DNA from: JAHJQQ01 sp963737555
GTDB taxonomy: Bacteria; Pseudomonadota; Gammaproteobacteria; Thiohalobacterales; Thiohalobacteraceae
Direction of reading: 5' to 3'
Length of the DNA: 64,000 nucleotides
Assembly: GCA_963737555.1 (NCBI GenBank)
Contig: CAVTTB010000006.1
Location: forward strand, 77,273-141,272
In this document: positions 1 to 10,028 of the stretch, piece by piece
How the letters are laid out: every line of letters begins with the position of its first letter
Numbering within the stretch: position 1 is the stretch's first letter
Translations under genes and position numbers: made by a program
The notes under the pieces: generated by a model
What the model saw: the letters and a program-made list of their open reading frames with translations, nothing else
The model's database searches: none
What the model was told of the DNA's origin: nothing

Positions 1-5
1 TATTA

Positions 6-785
6 TCAGCTAGTTACATGATCTATCTCATGCAATAACTGCTCAACACGCAATGCGTCAGCCTCCACATCCACCCCCGGCCCTGGCTGGGTCACGGCCT
101 CCGCGACATGAATCCGGTAGCCGTGCCAGAGCGCGCGCAACTGCTCCAGCATCTCGATCCCTTCCAGCGGTGCCGGCGTCAGGCCACGGTAGGCACGTAG
201 AAAACTGGCTCGATAGGCATACAGTCCCAGATGGCGACGATGATCAACCCCGGCTGGCAATTGAGCACGGCTTTGTGCAAAGGCATCGCGTGACCAGGGG
301 ATCGGGGCGCGGCTGAAATACAGCGCAAAGCCGGCGCCATCGCTGACCACTTTGACAACGTTCGGATCGAAAAACTCCGCGGCCTCGATGATGGGCGTGC
401 ATAAGGTGGCAATGGCCGCCTGCGGTTGACCAGCGAGGTTATCGGCGACCTGGCGGATCAATGCCGGTGGCATCAGCGGTTCATCGCCTTGCAGGTTGAC
501 GATGATGGCATCGTCGGACCAACCCAAGCGTTCCACCACCTCGGCCAGGCGGTCGGTGCCAGACGGATGCTCCGGCTTGGTCATCTCGACTGCCGCGCCA
601 AATCCGCGCGCGACGGCCTCGATGCGCGCATCGTCAGTGGCGATCACCACCTGATCCGCCCCGCTTTCGCAGGCGCGCCGATAGACATGCTCGACCATCG
701 GCCTGCCTGCGAGTTCACGCAGCGGTTTGCCGGGCAGACGCGACGAACCGTAGCGCGCCGGGATGACGACCTTGAAGTCGCTCAT
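6..785 (-). CDS. kdsB: 3-deoxy-manno-octulosonate cytidylyltransferase (CMP-KDO synthetase)
   Basis: Activates KDO with CTP to give CMP-KDO, the donor for the inner core of lipopolysaccharide, in the cytoplasm. The 259-residue product has the usual family length. It opens with the nucleotide-binding motif VVIPARYGSSRLPGKPL and carries the conserved stretches HPSGTDRLAEV and NLQGDEPL. It is last in a minus-strand group msbA-lpxK-Trm112-kdsB, the same order seen in enteric bacteria, which supports the call. The stop lies at the very edge of the window but the gene is complete. Confidence 0.97.
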   Translation of the reverse strand: MSDFKVVIPARYGSSRLPGKPLRELAGRPMVEHVYRRACESGADQVVIATDDARIEAVARGFGAAVEMTKPEHPSGTDRLAEVVERLGWSDDAIIVNLQGDEPLMPPALIRQVADNLAGQPQAAIATLCTPIIEAAEFFDPNVVKVVSDGAGFALYFSRAPIPWSRDAFAQSRAQLPAGVDHRRHLGLYAYRASFLRAYRGLTPAPLEGIEMLEQLRALWHGYRIHVAEAVTQPGPGVDVEADALRVEQLLHEIDHVTS

Positions 786-882
786 GGGTAGAACCCCAGG
801 TACTCCGAATAATCAATGGAGCGCCATATCAATCCGTCATTCCCGCGGATGCCGGAGCAGGATGCAGCGCGCTTATGTTTGC

Positions 883-1065
883 TCATCCAACCTCTTCGTC
901 CGGCGGCAACGGGCGCGCCTCATCTTCCAGCATCACCGGAATATCGTCACGAATCGGGTAGGCCAGCCGATCGACCTTACAGATCAGTTCCTGTTCCGCC
1001 TTGTGGTAAACCAGCGGCCCTTTGCAGACCGGACAAGCCAGGATATCGAGCAATTTTTTGTCCAT
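883..1065 (-). CDS. Trm112-family small zinc-ribbon-like protein (YcaR type)
   Basis: A 60-residue protein starting MDKKLLDILACPVCKGPL, the hallmark of the Trm112/YcaR family. The CPVC pair is present near residue 11 and a third cysteine lies near residue 29; a clear second CxxC pair is absent, as in many bacterial members. Eukaryotic and archaeal Trm112 activates methyltransferases; the bacterial role is unsettled. It sits between lpxK and kdsB, the conserved position of ycaR in gammaproteobacteria. About 190 bases between it and lpxK hold nothing I recognise. Confidence 0.9.
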   Translation of the reverse strand: MDKKLLDILACPVCKGPLVYHKAEQELICKVDRLAYPIRDDIPVMLEDEARPLPPDEEVG

Positions 1066-1255
1066 AGCGAACCTCGCGTGATGATGTGCTTATGGTAGCA
1101 GGTGCGGAGCACGGGGGAATCCATGCCGTGTCCAGCGTCGTCACCAAGCATCTTGGTGCATTACAGATGCATTACAGTGGGCGCAGCACGGCCTTTCATC
1201 GGCGCGACTCGCGACCGGCCACACAGCCCACCATCTCTGCGCCACATCGATACAG

Positions 1256-2235
1256 TCAGCCGCCACCACGGCTCTGCAGCACTTCCAGTAAACGCACACC
1301 GAACTCACTGCCAAATTCGGTGTGCGTGGTGACGGCCCAGAAAGTATCGCGCGCGAACTGTCGACATTTGACTGCGTCCTTTTCGGTCATCAACAGCACC
1401 TCATCAGTGCCGGCCAGTTCATCCGCACGGTAGACGTGATGGTCAGGAAAGGCCTGTGCCGTGAATTTCAGGCCCGCCTCGCGGAGTGCGGTGAAGAAAC
1501 GTTCGGGATGCCCAATGCCGGCGATGGCGCGCACCGATCGGGAGCGGAAATCACTCAGCTGACGACGCTCTCCACTGAGCAAATTCACCGCTTCGCCAGC
1601 CTGCACACGCATCGCGAATTCACCGGCGCGGGCGGCGCCGTTGGCGACAATCAGATCGACCTCACGCAGACGTCGCGCAGGTTCGCGCAAGCGGTCCCGC
1701 CGGTAGACAGTGCGCGTTGCCAAATCGCCGTTCACCATCGACGACGGCGATTTCGATGTCGCGACCCAGTGCGTAATGCTGCAGGCCATCGTCACTGATG
1801 ATGATATTGCAGTCGTGTTCGGCGAGCAGCGCACGCGCCGCCGCGACACGATCAGGCGCCACCACCATCGGGCAATCAGTCGCGCTTACCAAGAGCACGG
1901 GTTCGTCACCGACCAAGGCTAGGATCACTGTCTGCGGTGACGGTCTGTGGCCAGTGCGTGGCTTTGCCACCATAACCGCGGGCGATGATTCCGGGACGAT
2001 AACCTTGCGCACGTAGAAAATGACTCAACCAGATGACCAGCGGTGTCTTGCCCGTGCCGCCGACGGTGAGGTTACCGACCACGATCACGGGTACGTTCAG
2101 CCGATGCGTTTTTTTGAGTCCAATGCGATAGGCAAGACGGCGCACGACAACGACCGCGCAGTACAACACGCTCAGCGGCAGCAGTAGCCATACCCATGGA
2201 CTGCGTCCGTACCAGAGGTCTGCGAGCTTGGGCAT
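1256..2235 (-). CDS. lpxK: Tetraacyldisaccharide 4'-kinase, interrupted by two frameshifts
   Basis: Phosphorylates the 4' position of the lipid A disaccharide precursor at the inner membrane. Three overlapping frames together give one full-length LpxK: an N-terminal membrane anchor (WVWLLLPLSVLY), the P-loop VGNLTVGGTGKTP, then ISDDGLQHYALGRDIEI, then a C-terminal part containing FPDHHVY and LLMTEKDAVKC. Frame breaks fall near 1920 and near 1695; the second is explained by one extra T in a TT run, giving PAGPLREPARRLREV when removed. Start chosen at MPKLADLWYG (2235). LpxK is essential in most Gram-negative bacteria, so sequence errors are more likely than loss of the gene. A palindromic repeat separates it from msbA. 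Confidence 0.88.
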
Positions 2236-2253
2236 GATCGTTAGCTTTCCGCC

Positions 2254-2320
2254 ACACCGTAGCCTGGGTTTAACGAAGTGAAACCCGGGTTTCGCTCGCA
2301 CTCAACCCAGGCTACGGTGT
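2254..2320. repeat. Palindromic intergenic repeat (GTAGCCTGGGTT type)
   Basis: Two perfect 17-base inverted arms, 2254-2270 (ACACCGTAGCCTGGGTT) and 2304-2320 (its reverse complement), enclose about 33 bases that contain a second palindrome GAAACCCGGGTTTC at 2280-2293. It lies in the gap between msbA and lpxK. It has no coding capacity and looks like a non-autonomous mobile or REP-like element. Transcribed, it would form a strong hairpin between the two genes. Confidence 0.8.
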
Positions 2321-2328
2321 ACATCAAA

Positions 2329-4095
2329 TCAAACCGCCACCGCATCGCGGAACTGTAAACGATACAGCGCGGCATAGCGGCCTTCCTTCGCTAAAAGCTC
2401 GGCATGGCGACCGGATTCGACAATGCGGCCGTCTTCCATCACCAGAATCTGATCGGCCTTCTCGACAGTGGACAGACGGTGCGCAATGACCAGAGAGGTG
2501 CGCCCTTGCATGAGCGTCTCCAGGGCGGATTGGATCGCGCGTTCGGATTCGCTATCCAGGGCTGAAGTCGCTTCATCGAGGATCAGAATGGGCGCATCTT
2601 TGAGCATGGCACGCGCAATCGCCAGACGCTGACGCTGGCCGCCCGAGAGCAACACACCCTTTTCGCCGACCACGGTGTCGAAGCCTTGCGGCATGTGCTG
2701 GATGAACTCCAGCGCGTGCGCGATCTGCGCGGCACGTTCGATTTCGGCGCGACTTACATCGGGACGACCATAGGCGATGTTGTTGGCGACCGTATCGTTG
2801 AACAGCACCACATCTTGACTGACCAGGGCGATTTGCGCGCGCAGATCGGCAAGTCGATATTCACGCAGATCGACGCCATCAAGCAGCACACTGCCCTGCT
2901 CAACATCGTAGAAGCGCGGCAGCAGTCCGGCGAGTGTGGTCTTGCCACTGCCGGAACGGCCGACCAGCGCAATCATCTGCCCCGGCTGCGCGCTGAATGA
3001 CAAGTTATTGAGTACCGGCGCCTGCTCAGGTTGATAGCGAAAGGAAACATCGCGAAATTCAACTGCACCACGCGCGCGTTCGAGCGTGCGCGTGCCGGTG
3101 TCCGGTTCGGGGAGTTCGTCGAACAGTGCGAAGATACCTTCGGCCGCGGCGATGCCTCGTTGCAGCGAGGCGTTCACGGTGCTGAGACGCTTCAGACAGG
3201 GCATCAACAACATCATGGCGGCGATGAAGGAGACAAAATCGCCGGGCGTGATGTTGTTGTGCATGGAATCGAGCGTGGCCAGATAGATCACCCCGGCCAG
3301 CACGCTGGCGGCCAATAGCTGCGTGGTCGGCACGGCGGCGGCACTGGTGGCGATGTGTTTCATCATCAGGCCGGCGTTCTTGCGGTTGACGGCATCGAAC
3401 TGGCGCTGCTCATAATCATGCGCACCGAAGGCCTTGACGACTTTGTGACCTTCAATCGCCTCGTTGGCGATTTCGGTGACATCGGCCATGGAATCCTGGA
3501 TGCGCCGGCTGATCTTGCGGTAGCGGCGCGTCACATAGCGCGTCAGTACGGCGACAATCGGCCCGACCACCAGAAACAACATCGCCAGCCAGCCGCTCAG
3601 ATAAAACATCCACGCCAGCAGGAAGATCACCGTCAGCGTGTCGCGCAGCAGGATGGTAATAGCGTTGGTGCTGGCCTGCGAGACCTGTTCGACGTTGTAG
3701 ATGAGTTGCGAGAGCAATTGCGCGCTGGGATGACTGTCGAAGTAACGGTTGGGCAGCCGCAACAGTCGCGAAAACATTTCACTGCGCAAGACTTGTATGA
3801 CCTGACGCCCTACCCAACTCATGCCGTAACTGGAAATAAAGCCGGTGACGCCGCGCAGCAGAAACAGGCCGATGAGCAGCAGCGGGATATTGCGAATCGC
3901 CTTGGGATCGCGCGCAACGAAACTGTCGTCCAGCATCGGCTTCATCAGCGCCGCGAAGCCAGTATCGGTCGCGGCGTAGGCGGCCATGGCAATGGAGCTG
4001 AACACGAACAGCTTCCAGTGCGGACGTGCGTAACCGAGCAGACGCCGATAGGTTACCCAGCTGCCCGCGGGCGTGGCGGTGGTCGGCGATGTCAT
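2329..4095 (-). CDS. msbA: Lipid A export ATP-binding/permease MsbA
   Basis: A 588-residue half-transporter that flips lipid A-core across the inner membrane as a homodimer. The first ~330 residues form the six-helix ABC membrane domain. The C-terminal ATPase has Walker A GRSGSGKTT (about residue 378), the signature LSGGQ (about 482) and Walker B ILILDEATSALD, followed by the H-loop AHRLSTV. Its ATG shares one base with the stop of exbD, so exbB-exbD-msbA are translationally coupled. Coupling to lpxK and kdsB fits a lipid A role rather than a general drug exporter. Confidence 0.96.
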   Translation of the reverse strand: MTSPTTATPAGSWVTYRRLLGYARPHWKLFVFSSIAMAAYAATDTGFAALMKPMLDDSFVARDPKAIRNIPLLLIGLFLLRGVTGFISSYGMSWVGRQVIQVLRSEMFSRLLRLPNRYFDSHPSAQLLSQLIYNVEQVSQASTNAITILLRDTLTVIFLLAWMFYLSGWLAMLFLVVGPIVAVLTRYVTRRYRKISRRIQDSMADVTEIANEAIEGHKVVKAFGAHDYEQRQFDAVNRKNAGLMMKHIATSAAAVPTTQLLAASVLAGVIYLATLDSMHNNITPGDFVSFIAAMMLLMPCLKRLSTVNASLQRGIAAAEGIFALFDELPEPDTGTRTLERARGAVEFRDVSFRYQPEQAPVLNNLSFSAQPGQMIALVGRSGSGKTTLAGLLPRFYDVEQGSVLLDGVDLREYRLADLRAQIALVSQDVVLFNDTVANNIAYGRPDVSRAEIERAAQIAHALEFIQHMPQGFDTVVGEKGVLLSGGQRQRLAIARAMLKDAPILILDEATSALDSESERAIQSALETLMQGRTSLVIAHRLSTVEKADQILVMEDGRIVESGRHAELLAKEGRYAALYRLQFRDAVAV

Positions 4096-4550
4096 CAGGG
4101 TTTGGCGTCGCCGGGCGGTTGGCCGTTGGTGTCGGAAGACTGCGGCTGACTGGTCGCAAGCGACAAGCGGGTCAACCCCAACTGTCCGGTGACATCCATC
4201 GCCGTCACCACCGATTGGTAGGGACTGCGCCCATCGGCACGCAAAATAACCGGCATATCTCGCTCGCTGCCGATGCTCTGGATAATGGCGCGGCGCAGTG
4301 TTTCCGGTTTGGCGTTGACGACTTGTTTGTCATTGATGAAAAAGTCGCCATTGATGTTGATGGTGATTTCCAGCTGTTTTTTCGGTGCCTCACCCGGCTC
4401 GGCCGAGGCCTTGGGCAGATCCACCTGCAGTTCCGCTTCACGTGTAAACGTGGTCGAAACCATGAAGAAGATCAACAGCAGCAACACCACGTCGATGAGC
4501 GAGGTGAGGTTGATATCCGGGTCGTCACGGCGCACTGCACGCAGGTTCAT
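4095..4550 (-). CDS. exbD: ExbD/TolR-family proton-channel subunit
   Basis: A 151-residue inner-membrane protein with a single N-terminal membrane span (LIDVVLLLLIFFMVSTTF) holding the conserved aspartate used in proton-driven energy transfer, then a periplasmic domain with KQLEITININGDFFIND. It overlaps the exbB stop by an ATGA junction and the msbA start by one base. No tonB, tolA or tolB is nearby. ExbBD-like pairs placed beside msbA and comEC are common in gammaproteobacteria, and their partner is not evident from this window. Confidence 0.93.
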   Translation of the reverse strand: MNLRAVRRDDPDINLTSLIDVVLLLLIFFMVSTTFTREAELQVDLPKASAEPGEAPKKQLEITININGDFFINDKQVVNAKPETLRRAIIQSIGSERDMPVILRADGRSPYQSVVTAMDVTGQLGLTRLSLATSQPQSSDTNGQPPGDAKP

Positions 4551-5182
4551 GGCAGTTCCTCGCTGGTGACATCCTGTTCACGTTCGCCATGCAGCACCTC
4601 GACCATCTTCATCGCCTCCTGCTCCATGCGCATCACCAAGACATCGACCTTGCCGCGGAAATAGCGGTAGAACATCAGACTGGGAATCGCGACCGACAGA
4701 CCCGCGGCAGTGGTGATGAGGGCCTTACCGATGCCGCCGGAGAGCGCCGCGGGGTTGCCGGCACCGACTGCCTCCAGTGTGGCAAACATTTCAATCATGC
4801 CGACCACCGTGCCTTGCAGACCGAGCAAGGGCGTGATCGCGGCGATAGTGCCTAGTGTGTTCAGGTAACGTTCCAATTCCAGCACCACATGCCGACCAGA
4901 ATCCTCGATGGCCTCTTTCATGATGACGCGGTCGTGGCGCAGGTTGACGAGGCCGGCAGCGAGGATGCGCCCCAAGGGCGAGCCTGAACGCAGCGCATGC
5001 AATTTTGCGGCATCGAGCTGGCGATTGCGTACCCAGGTCCATACTTGCGTCACCAAGTGTCGCGGCAACACGCGGGTGATGCGTAACATCCAGAAACGTT
5101 CGACGATGATGGCCAGGGCGAGCACCGAACAGGCGATGATCGGCAGCATCAGCCAACCGCCGGATTGTATGAGTTCTAGCAC
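4547..5182 (-). CDS. exbB: ExbB/TolQ/MotA-family proton-channel subunit
   Basis: A 211-residue protein with a membrane span near the N-terminus (LPIIACSVLALAIIVERFW) and two more in the second half (IAAITPLLGLQGTVVGMIEMF; ALITTAAGLSVAIPSLMFY), the typical ExbB/TolQ topology. The start is taken as GTG at 5182 because AAGGA lies seven bases upstream and the protein then begins VLELIQSGGWLML; the open frame extends to 5317 but that extension is not protein-like. It forms a proton channel with ExbD, encoded in the same operon. Confidence 0.93.
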   Translation of the reverse strand: MLELIQSGGWLMLPIIACSVLALAIIVERFWMLRITRVLPRHLVTQVWTWVRNRQLDAAKLHALRSGSPLGRILAAGLVNLRHDRVIMKEAIEDSGRHVVLELERYLNTLGTIAAITPLLGLQGTVVGMIEMFATLEAVGAGNPAALSGGIGKALITTAAGLSVAIPSLMFYRYFRGKVDVLVMRMEQEAMKMVEVLHGEREQDVTSEELP

Positions 5183-5267
5183 GCTGTGTTCCTTTTGGTC
5201 AGGGCCACGGGAATTTTGGCATTCGCGCCGGGATTCCCTGATTAAACTGGCGCCTATCATACGGTTT

Positions 5268-7614
5268 TCACCGCTCAGGCGGAACCGCCGTGGGGAGATG
5301 CCAGTAGCGCCGGTCACGCTGCCGTTCCGTAAGCACGCTCAGTCCAGACGCTTTATCACCCAAACGCACATGCAGCGCGCCGGATTCGCCGGTGCGCCAT
5401 TGCGATGTGCCAAAGTCACGGTAACGGGCGCTGACCGTCGGATGCGGAAAACCGTAGCGGTTGCGGTAGCCTGCCGGGATCAGCAATGCCTCGGGCGCCA
5501 CCGCCCGGATGAACGCCGGCGTCGATGAGGTCCGACTGCCATGATGCGGAGCCACCAAAACATTGCTGCGCAAGGACTCGCCATAGCGTGAGACCAGCTG
5601 CTGTTCCGCGGCGGCCTCGATGTCGCCCGGTATCAGCAGGCGGTCGCCGTTGGCGGCCTCGACCTGCAACACGCAGGAGCTGTCGTTTTCCTCGATGCGA
5701 CGTTCGGCGTCGGGGTGCAGCATTTTGAAATGCACGCCATCCCAGATCCAGTCCTGTCCGGCAGCACAGCGTGTGGCGTAGCGCCAATCGATGCGCGCAG
5801 GCACGCTGGTCAAGACGCGATATGCCGGCAGGCGCGCTTCAAGCGAGGCGGCGCCACCGCGATGATCGTTATCGCCGTGACTGATGATCAGCGTATCCAG
5901 ACGACGGATGCCGTGCGCCGACAGAAACGGCGCAACGACCGCATCACCGGTATCGAAATCGGCGCTGAAGCGCGGCCCGGCATCGAAAACCAAAGTATGC
6001 TCGCGTGTTTGCACCACGGCCGCCAGGCCCTGCCCCACATCCAACAGCGTGAACCAGACTGTGCCGGCCTCGGGACGCGCCGGCGACCAGGTCGCCAGCG
6101 GTACTAATACAAGCCAACCCAGGTAACGATGCGGCGTACCGCGTGGCAGCAGCAAAAGTGCAACGCCAACACAGGCAGCGAACGAAACCCACACCGGTGC
6201 ATCAGGCATGCCCACTTGGGTGCCCGGCAAGGCGGCCAGCAGGCTGAGCACATCGTTCATGCGCGCCGCCGTCCAACCCGCCGCAGTGAACAACAGCTGC
6301 GCCAAGCTCGGCAGCGGATACAAAACCGACAGACCGGCGAACACGAGGGGCATCATCAGCAGCGTGGTCCAGGGTACGGCCATTAAGATTGGCCAGCGGT
6401 GCGACCCAGCCCAGTTGGCCGAAAAACAGCAGCGTCAACGGCAGCAGGCCCAAGCTTAAGGCCCATTGCAGGCGCACCAATTGGCGCGTCTCTCGGCCTA
6501 CGCGTGCTGCGGGGCCGTGCTGCGTATCGCGGCGTGGCAGTAAGCGCACGAAAATGATCGCCACCGCCACGAATGACAACCAGAAGCCGGGGCTGAGCAC
6601 GGCGAAGGGATCGAAGAGGATCACGCAGAGCAAGGCGAGCGCCAGACTGTGGCTGGCGTAGGTCGGCCGCCCCAGCACGACACCGGAAAGCAGCACCAGC
6701 ACCATGATCCAGGCACGTCGCGTCGGTATGCCAAACCCCGCAAGTATGGAATACAGCGTCGCCAACAGCATGGCCGCGACGGCGGCGGCACGCGGTGCGG
6801 CCAGCCACTGCGTCAGACGTGTGCTGCGCGACCACAGCCAGCGCATGGCGGCGAACGCCAATCCGGCAACCAGACTGATATGCATGCCCGAGATGGCGAC
6901 CAGATGCCCGGTGCCGGTGGCGCGAAACACATCCCATTGCGCGGCCGGGATGCCGTCATCGGCACCGAGCGTCAGCGCGCGCAACAGGCCGCTGTGCGAG
7001 ACTCCGGCAAGCGCATCCTGCAAACGTTGATCAACCGCATGGCGCAGCGACAGCAGTGGATCAGCGGCATCGGCGGACGGCCAAGGTTGATTCGTATTGC
7101 TCATGCGCACGTAACCGGTGGCCGTGATTCCGTTTTGCAATAACCAACCGGCATAATCGAAACCACCCGGGTTGTGAAAGCCATGACGACGCTTGAGACG
7201 CAGGTTCAGTTGCCAGCCCTGCCCCGCCTGCAGCGGCGGCGCGTCGTACCAACTCAGACGTACGGTCCGCGAGGCGGCTTGCCAATCTGTAGCCGCTGGC
7301 GATGCCTGTAGCGCAAACAGAAAGCGAGTGCTGCGCCCAGCGACTTCGGGCAACGAGACGATGGCACCGCGTACCTGCAGATCCTGTCCCTCCAAAGCGG
7401 CGGGCAGATCGGCCGCCAGGCGCTGCCCGGCAACGCTGGCCGCCCATAAAAATCCGGCCAGACATGCCGTGACGAGCCGCGTGCGCGGCCACCACGCCAG
7501 CAGCAGCGCGAGCGCTAACATGAATCCGCGCGCGAGTGGCGACGGCAAAACCGGAGAGAGCTGCAGACACAAGGTGCCGCAGAGCACAGCGAGTGCGATC
7601 GGGATCATGTTCAT
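5268..7614 (-). CDS. comEC: DNA internalisation-related competence protein ComEC/Rec2, frameshifted
   Basis: Inner-membrane channel for uptake of single-stranded DNA. The N-terminal half (7614 to about 6390) is a many-helix Competence domain with GTGHLVAISGMHISL. The C-terminal half (to 5268) is a metallo-beta-lactamase-like domain with ISHGDNDHRGG and VAPHHGSRTSS. The two halves are in different frames: one extra A near 6383-6386 (CTTAATGG) breaks PLANLMAVPW. Restored, the protein is about 782 residues, normal for ComEC. Start is ATG 7614, or ATG 7608, for which AAGGA is better spaced. No other competence genes are in the window. Confidence 0.9.
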
Positions 7615-7691
7615 CCTTGAACGATTCAGTGATAATGCGCCGGCCGGCATCCTGCCGGCCCGTCCGTCATAGCATAACGACCCAACGGCCA

Positions 7692-8209
7692 ATGCCAAAA
7701 CGATTGTTAAAACGCTTCTACCCGATCATGGCAAGTTCCGCGAGCACCCGCATCTGCAGCGTTTCGGAACACGCCTGCAAGACGGCAATCTTTGGCATCT
7801 GAATCGCCGCTCGGTCGCCGGCGGTGTCGCCGTGGGGCTGTTCTGGGCCTTCATCCCCATCCCCTTTCAAATGATCCCGGCGGCGGCCAGTGCCATCGCC
7901 TTACGCACCAATCTGCCGATTTCAGTGGTGCTGGTGTGGATCACCAATCCGCTGACCATGCCGCCGATCTGGTATGCCACCTATCGATTCGGTGCCTGGC
8001 TGCTCGATCTGCCACCGCGGGATGTCGACTTCACGCTGTCGCTGGAAAATCTGCTAAATAATATGCAGGGCATCTGGAAGCCGCTCTTTCTCGGCAGCTT
8101 TGCCACCAGCGTTATCGCGGCCGTCGGCGGCTTTGTGCTGGTGCGTCTGGCCTGGCGCATTTTCATCGTCCGTCGACACCGTGCGCGGAGTGCACGCTTG
8201 AAATCATAA
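7692..8209 (+). CDS. DUF2062 membrane protein, frameshifted near its N-terminus
   Basis: From about 7730 the frame reads through NLWHLNRRSVAGGVAVGLFW, IPIPFQMIPAAA, ITNPLTMPPIWYATYR and a C-terminal membrane span, the standard layout of DUF2062 proteins. The usual start MPKRLLKRFYP lies at 7692 in another frame; adding one base in the run at 7721-7724 (tacccgatc) joins them as YPDHGKFREHPHL. The restored product is about 172 residues. Function is unknown; the family is often found beside comEC, as here, where the two genes are divergent. Confidence 0.85.
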
Positions 8210-8365
8210 TTGAATGACGCGGTGTAGGAGCGGCCTGAAGGTGAGGTGCTTGTGCCGAGAGACTGCCCTGGGGCACTGGCCGCGAACGGTTCTCGAGAAT
8301 ACGAATCCGCGGTCAAAGACGTTTCTAGACGGAATAGGGAAAACCACAATATCGAGGGAATGACC

Positions 8366-9302
8366 ATGTTGACGACAACGCAGAAGAAGGCCGCGGAAAG
8401 TATCCTCAATCTGTTCGAGACCAGCGAGGTCTTGGGCGACTACGGCAAGGTCACACTGATACCTGGCGACCGCGGCCATCTCAGTTTTGGGCGCTCGCAG
8501 ACAACACTCGGTTCCGGAAATCTCTTCAAGTTATTACAACGCTACTGCAGCAACAGCGGCGCACGTTTCGGCGCACGCTTGTCGACCTATCTGCCACGTT
8601 TCGAGGCAACTGATTTCACCCTCGATCACGACCTCAAGCTGCACAACCTGCTGCGCGCCAGCGCCGACGATCCGGTGATGCGCGATTCGCAGGACAGTTT
8701 CTTCGATGAATTCTTTTGGCAACCGGCCGCCCGCGCCGCTGAACGCGAAGGTATTACCTGCGCGCTGGGGACAGCGCTGGTGTATGACGGTCATGTGCAC
8801 GGTTCCTGGAAGATGATTCGCAACCGCACCAATGCAGCAGGTAGGCAGCGTCGACCACTGCCGGCGAACAGTCGCTGGCTCAAGACCTACGTGGATCAGC
8901 GCCGCACCTGGCTGGCGACAAATTCACGCGCCGATTTGCGCGCCACCGTGTATCGCATGGACACCTTCGAGCGCCTCATCGAACAGGACTATTGGGGATT
9001 GGAGTTGCCGCTGGTGGTGCGCGACAAAGAGATTTCACTGGTGACGTTGAGTGCCACCCCACCCGGCTGCTACGACGGCCCGCAACCTGGCACCCGGCCG
9101 TTGGCCTTGCAATCACCGATGCTGCGCGGTCTGGATGTGCGTCTGCTGCAACTCGGGCTGTCCGAGCAAGGCGTGGATATCAAGACCGACGGCATTTATG
9201 GACAGACCTGCCTGAAGCGCATCAAGGAGTATCAAGCGGCGCAACAATATACCCGTCACAGGCGTGGCGGATGCGGCATTGATTGCGCAACTCGTGCAGT
9301 GA
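8366..9302 (+). CDS. Chitosanase-like glycoside hydrolase with C-terminal peptidoglycan-binding domain, frameshifted
   Basis: Begins MLTTTQKKAAESILNLFETS and contains LIPGDRGHLSFGRSQTT, resembling the catalytic start of GH46-type chitosanases, where an early Glu and a later Asp are catalytic. The last ~70 residues (LDVRLLQLGLSEQGVDI...DGIYGQTCLKRIKEYQ) are a PG_binding_1 domain. One extra base near 9245 shifts the frame; restored, the domain ends VTGVADAALIAQLVQ at the TGA at 9300. The start at 8366 is chosen for GAGGG seven bases upstream. No signal peptide is visible, so export, if any, is unexplained. Family assignment is by recall of motifs only. Confidence 0.65.
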
Positions 9303-9305
9303 GCC

Positions 9306-10028
9306 TTAACGCGGGTGGAATCGCCCGTCGCGCAGTTCCAATACGCGGTCCATGCGACCGGCAAGTTCCTGGTCGTGGGTGACGATCACGAAGCTGGTGT
9401 TCAGTAGCTGATTCAATTCCAGCATCAGTTCGTAGACCGAATGCGAGGTGCGCCGATCGAGGTTGCCGGTCGGCTCATCGGCGAGCACGCATTGCGGATG
9501 CGTGACCAGTGCACGCGCGACGGCGGCGCGTTGACGTTCGCCGCCGGAGAGTTCGCCGGGCTTGTGTTGCACACGTTCGGCCAGACCGACACGGCTGAGC
9601 ATCTCGTGCGCCTGAGCGCGCGCAGCCGCGACACTCAGGCCGCGGATCAGCAACGGCATGGCGACATTTTCCAGCGCGGTGAATTCCGGTAACAGATGGT
9701 GGAACTGATAGACGAAACCGAGCGACCGATTGCGCAGCCGGCCACGCGCGGCGTCGTCCAGTTTGGCCATGTCCTGACCGTCGACACGGATGCTGCCGGA
9801 GGTCGGTTGATCCAGGCCGCCCAGCAAGTGCAGCAAGGTGCTCTTGCCGCTGCCGGAGGCGCCGATGATGGCAATGCGCTCGCCGGCATTCACCGTGAAA
9901 TCCACACCGCGCAGCACTTCGACACGCAAGCCGCCTTCGTCGAAGGTCTTGGTCAGCCCCGTGCAGGACAACACCGGACCCTGGTCGATATTCTGGGCGA
10001 TACTCTGGGCGCTTTGCATCTCACTCAT
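9306..10028 (-). CDS. lolD: Lipoprotein-releasing system ATP-binding protein LolD
   Basis: A 240-residue ABC ATPase with Walker A GASGSGKST, the MacB/LolD-type FVYQFHHLLPEFTALENV segment, signature LSGGERQR and Walker B CVLADEPTGNLD. It drives extraction of outer-membrane lipoproteins from the inner membrane for transfer to LolA. Its start overlaps the end of the membrane subunit gene by eight bases. It converges with the chitosanase-like gene with only a few bases between the stops. Confidence 0.96.
   Translation of the reverse strand: MSEMQSAQSIAQNIDQGPVLSCTGLTKTFDEGGLRVEVLRGVDFTVNAGERIAIIGASGSGKSTLLHLLGGLDQPTSGSIRVDGQDMAKLDDAARGRLRNRSLGFVYQFHHLLPEFTALENVAMPLLIRGLSVAAARAQAHEMLSRVGLAERVQHKPGELSGGERQRAAVARALVTHPQCVLADEPTGNLDRRTSHSVYELMLELNQLLNTSFVIVTHDQELAGRMDRVLELRDGRFHPR

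Noticed and set aside
3355..4149. A 264-codon plus-strand frame
   Set aside because: Antisense to msbA, with His/Gln/Arg-rich low-complexity content typical of a shadow frame.
8220..8300. TGTAGGAGCGGCC...GGCCGCGAAC resembling a Pseudomonas-type REP sequence
   Set aside because: Only short, poorly paired matches at the two ends; no clear inverted arms, so not called as a repeat.
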